Shown here: positions 8,675 to 12,948 of the stretch, piece after piece
Layout: each line of letters opens with the position of its first letter
Numbering within the stretch: position 1 is the first letter of the stretch
Assembly: GCA_030039695.1 (NCBI GenBank)
Contig: JASHVB010000199.1
Coordinates: 1 to 12,948, forward strand
Reading direction: 5' to 3'
DNA: 12,948 nt
Origin: Acetobacteraceae bacterium
GTDB lineage: Bacteria; Pseudomonadota; Alphaproteobacteria; Acetobacterales; Acetobacteraceae
Program-made: the position numbers and the translations under genes
Notes under the pieces: generated by a model
Databases searched by the model: none
What the model saw: only the letters and a program-made list of their open reading frames with translations
Told to the model about the DNA's origin: nothing

Positions 8675-8957
8675 CTATCCGGCTCGCGCGATGACCATAT
8701 CCGGATGCATTTTTATGCTAATGGAATCATCCACCAGCGCACCGGGATACTGCTGCCACCCCGTGTGATCGGTGGTCATTGCGTCCCGCGCATATAGATC
8801 TTTGTGTTGGTCCAACAGGTGAGACAACCAGACCAACGCTTTTATCGCGAATCGCGTTGAGCATCCTGCTCTCGGCGAGGTCGAGATTGTTTTCGACGAT
8901 CTGATCGGCCTCCTGGTGCATCTGCGGATACTGGTTCAGATAATTGCGCACTGCCAA
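8675..8957 (-). pseudogene. Remnant of a phage small-terminase-like or HTH protein
   Basis: From 8957 the minus strand reads VRNYLNQYPQMHQEADQIVE and then NNLDLAESRMLNAIRDKS. This matches the general form of small-terminase or homeodomain-like phage proteins: a recognition helix, YP, a run of acidic helix, then D-x-AE-x3-L-x2-AI. A frame change near 8860-8830 leads into a second open stretch, DQHKDLYARDAMTTDHTGWQ, ending at TAG 8677-8675. In intact relatives as I recall them, the segment after AIR would read like L-x-Q-x-GKDRGY, and DQHKDLYARD could be its decayed form. The N-terminal part is missing. Family assignment is tentative. Confidence 0.33.
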
Positions 8958-9324
8958 GCCGCAACCACGCCAGCCTCGTCGCCAACAGGATCATGCGGTC
9001 CAACGTCACCGACATGACGGACGCGTTGACGTTCCTGGCCGACGCCATACATCCTATCATTCCAGGTTTGGTTACCTGCCTCAGTCCTTAGGCGCACGAG
9101 CGCATTCGTCGACTTGGACAATACCTGCCGACTTCAAGCAACCTGCCGGCGCCGCTCGGACCGCAGCCACCCCCTTCGAGTCGGCCTTGTGAGCAATTTT
9201 TCACGTATCTTGAACCGACTCCATGTCGAGCCCAAACAAAATAGAGTGTCTCGATGGGTGCGCAGATCGCGTTCCGCATTGCCAAACAGAAGACCGGGAA
9301 TTTCCTCCAAGCAGGCGTTCAAGA
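8958..9324. other. Upstream region of the transporter; no gene seen
   Basis: These 367 bases have no gene that I can support. Several overlapping open frames exist on both strands, none with a ribosome site or a recognisable motif. The minus strand may hold more of the decayed phage-like gene, for example NASVMSVTLDRMILLATRLA near 9030-8970. An AT-rich segment around 9190-9210 carries GTGA-N8-TCAC, a possible regulatory site for the transporter. I could not place a convincing -35/-10 pair. Confidence 0.35.
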
Positions 9325-10611
9325 ATGACAAACATCATCGGCGACGGCGCTCAGAGTCCATGGTGGAAAGAACCGACCAGGGAGCAGTGGGCTGCCTTCG
9401 TCGCGGCCTGGCTTGGCTGGACGCTGGATGCATTCGATTTCACAATCTTTCTCCTGATTATGGTTCCGATTGCCAAGAGCTTCGGTGTTCCGCTGCTAGC
9501 CGTGACTGCGGTGTTTACTGCGACGCTCTGGCTGCGGCTCGTTGGCGCAACTGGGGCTGGCTGGCTGGCCGATCGCATCGGCCGCAAGAAGCCACTGATG
9601 ATCGCCATCGTTTGGTATTCGGTCTGCAATTTTGCCGCGGGCCTGGCGCCTACCTTCTGGATGCTATTGCTGTTCCGCGCCCTGCTTGGCGTTGGTATGG
9701 GGGCAGAATGGCCGGTTGGCGCGTCGCTGGCGATGGAATCTTGGCCGACCCGATCGCGCGGGCTCATGAGTGGGCTGCTGCAAGGTTCCTGGGCGCTGGG
9801 CTTCCTGCTGTCCAGTATCGTGTACGGCCTTCTGTATTCCAGCGTCGGCTGGCGCGGCATGCTGCTGATTGGCATCCTGCCGGCGCTGGCGGTGCTGTGG
9901 GTACAAAAGAACGTCACCGAGCCGGCAGTCTGGGTAGAAAATCACCGCAGGCAGCGCGAGCAACCGAGGGAAGTGCGCGCTCCGCTCTTGGCCCTCTTTC
10001 GCCCGCGGATGCTGGGCAACACGCTTACCGCCTGCCTGTGGATGGGTAGCGGGTTTGTAATCTACTATACCGTGTTCGGCATGTTCGCTACGCATTTGCA
10101 AAAGGACCTGCATCTAGGAGCCGGTGCGGTGGCCTTGCCCCTGGCGCTAACCAACATACTCAGTTTCCTCGCGAGTGGGTTCTGGGGATGGGTTGCCGAC
10201 CGCCTGGGACGGCGCTGGGGCATGATCATTCCCGCAGCGATCGGCATGCTGATCACACCGTTCTATCTGCTCACCTCCAACTATCCGATGATCGTCGCAA
10301 TGTTCAGCCTGCAAGGGCTATTTCTGGGCGCGATTTATGGCCAGAACCCAAGCTACCTGTCCGAGCGCTTCCCAACAGAGATCCGAGCGACCGCATCCGG
10401 TTTCTGCTACCATCAGGGCGCAATTTGGGCTGGCTTCGCGAGCCCCCTGCTGGCCGCTTGGGCAGCTGGTCAAGTGCACGGTTTCGTCTTGCCGATGCTG
10501 ATCACTACCTTGGCAGCCTGCGTGGTATTCATCGGATCGCTGATGATCGGACCGGAGACGAAGGGACGAAGCCTGGGGTCGGAACCGACGGCGGCGATAC
10601 CGCAGGTGTGA
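9325..10611 (+). CDS. MFS transporter, SHS (sialate/lactate symporter) type
   Basis: This 428-residue inner-membrane protein has about twelve hydrophobic segments and a central basic loop (residues 204-219). It is a proton-coupled symporter of the major facilitator superfamily. The start of helix 1, FVAAWLGWTLDAFDFTIFLL (25-44), is typical of the SHS family (NanT-like sialate and JEN-like lactate carriers). Motif A occurs twice, GWLADRIGRKKP (79-90) and GWVADRLGRRWG (288-299). RALLGVGMGAEWPVGASLAM lies at 118-137 and ERFPTEIRATASG at 347-359, the latter usual at the loop before helix 11. ATG 9325 has a weak AGG about 9 bases ahead; the frame extends upstream to 9223, but those residues look non-coding. 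The substrate, probably a monocarboxylate or sugar acid, is inferred from family only. It is the only full-length intact gene in a decayed stretch. Confidence 0.87.
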   Translation: MTNIIGDGAQSPWWKEPTREQWAAFVAAWLGWTLDAFDFTIFLLIMVPIAKSFGVPLLAVTAVFTATLWLRLVGATGAGWLADRIGRKKPLMIAIVWYSVCNFAAGLAPTFWMLLLFRALLGVGMGAEWPVGASLAMESWPTRSRGLMSGLLQGSWALGFLLSSIVYGLLYSSVGWRGMLLIGILPALAVLWVQKNVTEPAVWVENHRRQREQPREVRAPLLALFRPRMLGNTLTACLWMGSGFVIYYTVFGMFATHLQKDLHLGAGAVALPLALTNILSFLASGFWGWVADRLGRRWGMIIPAAIGMLITPFYLLTSNYPMIVAMFSLQGLFLGAIYGQNPSYLSERFPTEIRATASGFCYHQGAIWAGFASPLLAAWAAGQVHGFVLPMLITTLAACVVFIGSLMIGPETKGRSLGSEPTAAIPQV

Positions 10612-10904
10612 GCTTCGGGCAAAACTCACGACCTGCACGATTGCCAGCAAGCTGGCGCGATGTGATGTAGATGGTAGCATCGTGCGCCGAGGTCGAACGA
10701 GCAATGGTTTCCACGCGAACCTCCGCAGGCTTCGCCGCTACCCGCGCCGAGGGCCGGATTGGGAACCGCGGAAAGTGCATGACTCCGTTGAAATAGGCTG
10801 CGGCGGATAGAGAAGTGAGTGACGCTGTGGGACCGGATGTTCGGCTAGGTGACAACGATTCCCCGCGCATCTCGACGTAAAGTTCGATCCCCTAGCTTTG
10901 ATCT
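10612..10904. other. Intergenic after transporter, with a small hairpin
   Basis: A 5-bp GCCAG-CAAG-CTGGC hairpin (10643-10656) about 30 bases after the transporter stop may serve as a weak terminator; no T-run follows. A minus-strand open frame covers most of the stretch (10870 to 10529) but overlaps the transporter and shows no known motif. TTCGATCCCC at 10884-10893 looks like a tRNA T-arm, but no matching cloverleaf was found. Confidence 0.35.
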
Positions 10905-11083
10905 ATGTCGATCAACTCGCAAAGTCGGTTGCGAACCAATGGCACAATCATAGGCCCCGCAGGGTGAACGGTTCCGTCGTGAAGGTCGGCGTGATGCAGG
11001 GCAAGTACGACTGGCACAAACACGACGATGATGATCGATTTTCCTTTGTTGTGCTCTCGCTTGGATTGAGAAAGCCGCTCTAG
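10905..11083 (+). pseudogene. Truncated cupin-domain protein
   Basis: An ATG at 10905 reads MSIN. The neighbouring frame then continues LAKSVANQWHNHRPRRVNGS and VVKVGVMQGKYDWHKHDDDD, then RFSFVVL before it runs into GLRKPL-stop. This is the N-terminal half of a small single-domain cupin of the type with the motif G-x4-5-HxH-x3-4-E. The two metal-binding His are kept (WHKHDD), but the position that should carry the Glu ligand is Arg (DDDDRF). The second cupin motif, with its third His, is absent because the barrel ends at 11083. A frameshift between MSIN and the rest is likely. It therefore has three separate defects. The original enzyme or sensor role is unknown. Confidence 0.68.
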
Positions 11084-11345
11084 GAAAGTGAATGGGTTGC
11101 GATTGCCGTTGAGTTGACAAAATATCGTGCATGGGGCCGGTGTGAATGGCGGTGACAAAATGAGACGGGCGGTTCAGCGGGACGGTGCGACCGTTCGCGG
11201 AATGCCTTGTTAGCAACGCCTGCTCCAGACCGGGGGTTGAACATGAAATTCACCGGCGCGGCGGCTGCCATCCGCCGGTTGGGCTGCGATCGGCCCAGTT
11301 TAGGGAAACCTGGCTTTTGGCTGCGCTGCGGTCCTCGTACAAAAA
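11084..11345. other. Intergenic between cupin remnant and lipoprotein
   Basis: A plus-strand ATG at 11243 with GGGGG about 7 bases upstream opens a frame beginning MKFTGAAAAIRRLGCDRPSL, which runs to 11488 antisense to the lipoprotein gene. I do not recognise it and consider it doubtful. The minus strand is also open here without known motifs. Nothing else is supported. Confidence 0.3.
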
Positions 11346-11681
11346 TCAGGGCAAAGTTCCGGTTAGTAGAACGGGACAGCGGCATCCGGGGTGCGGCGCT
11401 CCCCGTCGGCCGCCGGCTTTCTCCAGCGCATAGCCCTTGCCCCGCATGCATTTGCGGATTGCGGCGCGCCCCGCGGGAGGACCCGTAACGGGAGAGATGA
11501 CCCACGATCCCAGGGCGGACGCATTCTTGAGCCGCACGGCCTCGCGCGAAGACGTGCGGCATTGCTTGAGATCGTCCCGGTAGTGTTGCGACGCGTGGTC
11601 GCCCTGCAGCGGCGGATCGTACGGCGCGCATCCGCCAACGCCGGCCAGGACAACGAGAGAGATCAGCTCCATGCGGCGCAC
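11346..11681 (-). CDS. Small cysteine-containing lipoprotein, unknown function
   Basis: This 111-residue protein is predicted to be exported and lipidated. GTG 11681 is chosen because CGGAG lies 8 bases upstream and because it adds two Arg to the signal, MRRMELISLVVLAGVGGC, with the lipobox VGGC and lipidated Cys18. The mature part reads APYDPPLQGDHASQHYRDDL and then KQCRTSSREAVRLKNA. A hydrophobic patch follows, LGSWVISPVTGPPAG, then AAIRKCMRGKGYALEK. The pair of Cys, one in a helix and one in KCMxGKGY, is usual for short alphaproteobacterial lipoproteins where a charged stretch ends close after GYxLE. Here 23 further residues of different composition follow (Cys-, Pro-, Leu-rich), so the natural stop may have been lost or a frameshift occurred near 11415. 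An ATG at 11672 is an alternative start. Confidence 0.58.
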   Translation of the reverse strand: MRRMELISLVVLAGVGGCAPYDPPLQGDHASQHYRDDLKQCRTSSREAVRLKNASALGSWVISPVTGPPAGRAAIRKCMRGKGYALEKAGGRRGAPHPGCRCPVLLTGTLP

Positions 11682-11934
11682 GACGGTGGCTCCGATTGTC
11701 AGTTTCAGGGGGGTGACCGGCTTTGCGTCGAAAATCGCTTCTGCGGCGGCACCGAGCAGCCGGCACCTGCGGGGGGACCACCACCATCTCGACACTCTGG
11801 TGAACAACGCCGGCAAGGCGCCCCCCGGCCGCAAGCGCACTGCGGGACGCAGCCGGTTTCAGAACACAACAGGCCGTCCGCGCGTGCCACTGGAGCCATT
11901 CGGGGGTCGCCGCCCAGGGTCACAGTTTCGCTTA
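11682..11934. other. Intergenic with a scrap of a short-chain dehydrogenase
   Basis: About 250 bases without a full gene. On the plus strand near 11776-11823 one frame reads DHHHLDTLVNNAGKAPPG. LDTLVNNAGKA is the NNAG segment found about 85-90 residues into classical short-chain dehydrogenases. Neither the Rossmann loop before it nor the YxxxK site after it can be found, so only a fragment is present. It differs at DNA level from the dehydrogenase pseudogene at 6644-6998. Confidence 0.35.
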
Positions 11935-11963
11935 TTGCGTTTAGACGTTCTGGTGAGTATATC
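11935..11963 (+). promoter_or_regulatory. Promoter of the antitoxin-toxin pair
   Basis: TTGCGT (11935-11940), exactly 17 bases, then TATATC (11958-11963). Transcription would start near 11970, leaving a leader of about 20 bases that contains the GAGAGGAGAG ribosome site at 11974-11983. This is the most convincing promoter in the window. Confidence 0.5.
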
Positions 11964-11990
11964 GGCGCTTAACAGAGAGGAGAGACCCCA

Positions 11991-12461
11991 ATGGGCGCCG
12001 CAGCAGTCGACCTGCGTGAGCCAGCCATGCTGCCCGAGACCGACCGAGAGACCGCCTTGGAAGCAAGTCGCGCGGTGTCGCGGCTGACGGGTCGCGGCGC
12101 TGTCCGTGTGGAGGCCGTCCCCGTCAGCGACCGGGAGCCGCGGCAGACGTTCATCCTGCCTGCCCCAGCGGTGCGGTTGCTGACCGACATACTGGTGCAT
12201 CTTGGAGCGGGCGAGACGGTGGCGGTGATTCCCGACCACGCTGAATTCACAACTCAGCAGGCGGCGGATTTCCTGAACGTCTCGCGCCCATGGATCGTCA
12301 AGCTGATCGAGCGCGGCGAGTTGCCGCATCGTATGGTCGGAACGCACCGGCGTGTCCTGTTCTCGGATCTGCGCGCCTACAAGGAGCGCTCGAACGTGTC
12401 ACGCCGCGCAGCGCTCGACCGGCTGGTGGCCGAGGCCCAGGCGATAGGCGAATACGAATAG
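11991..12461 (+). CDS. Excisionase-type helix-turn-helix antitoxin (partner of PIN toxin)
   Basis: The 156-residue protein is predicted to bind DNA and to neutralise the PIN-domain toxin encoded next. The C-terminal third carries the excisionase-family (MerR-like winged) helix-turn-helix: EFTTQQAADFLNVSRPWIVK at 85-104, then LIERGELPHRMVGTHRRVLF and SDLRAYKER to about 133. The N-terminal 80 residues are mixed helix and strand with EPRQTFILPAPAVRLLTDIL at 49-68, a layout usual in these PIN-linked antitoxins. ATG 11991 follows a strong GAGAGGAGAG at good spacing, and a promoter lies just upstream. The next gene starts 12 bases after the stop. Members of this class normally repress their own operon. 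Nothing in the sequence is broken, in contrast to the toxin. Confidence 0.83.
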   Translation: MGAAAVDLREPAMLPETDRETALEASRAVSRLTGRGAVRVEAVPVSDREPRQTFILPAPAVRLLTDILVHLGAGETVAVIPDHAEFTTQQAADFLNVSRPWIVKLIERGELPHRMVGTHRRVLFSDLRAYKERSNVSRRAALDRLVAEAQAIGEYE

Positions 12462-12473
12462 CACCCGTCGCCC

Positions 12474-12948
12474 GTGGCCTTCACCGCCCTGTTCGACGCG
12501 TGCGTGCTTTATCCGGCTTCTCTGCGGGATGTGCTGCTCAGCCTCGCAGTGACGGACCTGTTTCGCGCGCGGTGGACGGGCCGAATTCACGACGAGTGGG
12601 TTAAGGCCGCCAGACGCTCCAAACCACAGTAGGCGCAGACGCTCCAGCGTACACGCCAGACGATGGAAGAGGCGGTGCCCGACGCGGAGGTGACGGGTTA
12701 TGAAGGCCTAGAGGCCACGCTCGAATTGCCAGATCCTGGCGACCGCCACGTGCTCGCGGCGGCGATCGTCGGAAGGGCGGACGTGATCGTGACTGTGAAC
12801 CTCAAGGACTTTCCAGCGTCGGCTCTCGCGCCCTTCAAGATTGAGGCGCAGCACCCGGACCAATTCGTTGCCCATGTGCTGACGCTTGCGCCGCCGATCG
12901 CGTTGGCTGCCATCAAGGGAATGCGAGCGCGGCTGAAAAGTCCGCCCT
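12474..12948 (+). pseudogene. PIN-domain toxin with an in-frame TAG; 3' end outside window
   Basis: PIN-domain toxins are Mg-dependent ribonucleases that cut RNA when the antitoxin is lost. From GTG 12474 the frame reads VAFTALFDACVLYPASLRDV, with catalytic Asp8, then WTGRIHDEWVKAARRSKPQ with the second acidic site (D40/E41). It stops at TAG 12630-12632 (codon 53). Without changing frame it continues QTLQRTRQTMEEAVPDAEVT, then LELPDPGDRHVLAAAI and VIVTVNLKDFP, which carry the remaining acidic residues, and runs off the window edge. Family members as I recall them have Leu near the stop position, so TTG to TAG is a plausible single change. Because the rest is in frame and well kept, the mutation is probably recent. 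A sequencing error or stop readthrough would restore a full toxin of about 160-190 residues. Confidence 0.8.

Noticed and set aside
9114..10049. Long plus-strand open frame overlapping the transporter start
   Set aside because: It is out of frame with the transporter, whose membrane segments and motifs are unambiguous. The alternative is Arg/His/Trp-rich with no domain.
10884..10893. tRNA T-arm-like TTCGATCCCC
   Set aside because: No acceptor, D or anticodon stems could be paired around it on either strand.
11112..11117. TTGACA near 11112 as a promoter
   Set aside because: The position 17 bases downstream is CCGGTG, and no supported gene starts on this strand nearby.
11080..11787. Long minus-strand open frame across the lipoprotein region
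   Set aside because: It lies in a different frame from the lipoprotein, lacks motifs and a ribosome site, and has an Arg/Pro-rich composition typical of a shadow frame in GC-rich DNA.
12698..12916. Minus-strand open frame opposite the toxin
   Set aside because: It is the shadow of the PIN-domain C-terminal half, whose conserved residues are read on the plus strand.

Overview
The window reads as chromosomal DNA of a high-GC alphaproteobacterium, most likely of the order Rhodospirillales and perhaps the family Acetobacteraceae. This placement is an inference from protein style and gene order (argH coupled to a small CGKKGP lipoprotein, with a TlpA-like thioredoxin diverging from argH). No rRNA, tRNA, CRISPR array or intact insertion sequence was found.

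The left half (1-6642) is well-kept housekeeping DNA. It holds the 3' end of dnaJ (+), a PcaB/PurB-like lyase of the fumarase superfamily (-), topoisomerase IV subunit B parE (+), and argH (-) whose stop codon overlaps the start of a 42-residue LptM-type lipoprotein. A Tat-type TlpA-like thioredoxin (+) diverges from argH with only 15 bases between the two starts. The lysine gene lysA, which often follows this lipoprotein in related genomes, is absent; the space holds a hairpin and a possible scrap of an antitoxin-like helix-turn-helix gene.

From 6643 onward the picture changes to a decayed accessory corridor. It contains a short-chain dehydrogenase pseudogene (lost start, two-base contraction, lost 3' part), a DUF1127-like scrap, a tiny secreted protein, a translationally coupled pair of gene fragments, and a secreted cysteine-pair protein whose natural start is followed by a stop at codon 4. 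About 1.2 kb of lower-GC DNA follows with a phage-terminase-like remnant. One intact gene, an SHS-type major facilitator transporter (9325-10611), stands inside this corridor. Beyond it come a truncated cupin with its metal-binding Glu replaced, a small lipoprotein (-), and a 15-residue scrap of a second short-chain dehydrogenase.

The right end (11991-12948) is a toxin-antitoxin pair. An intact excisionase-type helix-turn-helix antitoxin has a convincing promoter and ribosome site, and is followed by a PIN-domain toxin interrupted by one in-frame TAG. No clearly new multi-gene system is visible. The most useful observations are the small argH-coupled lipoprotein, the antitoxin retained beside a broken toxin, the stop in a signal peptide, and the pattern of ongoing gene loss by identifiable single mutations.
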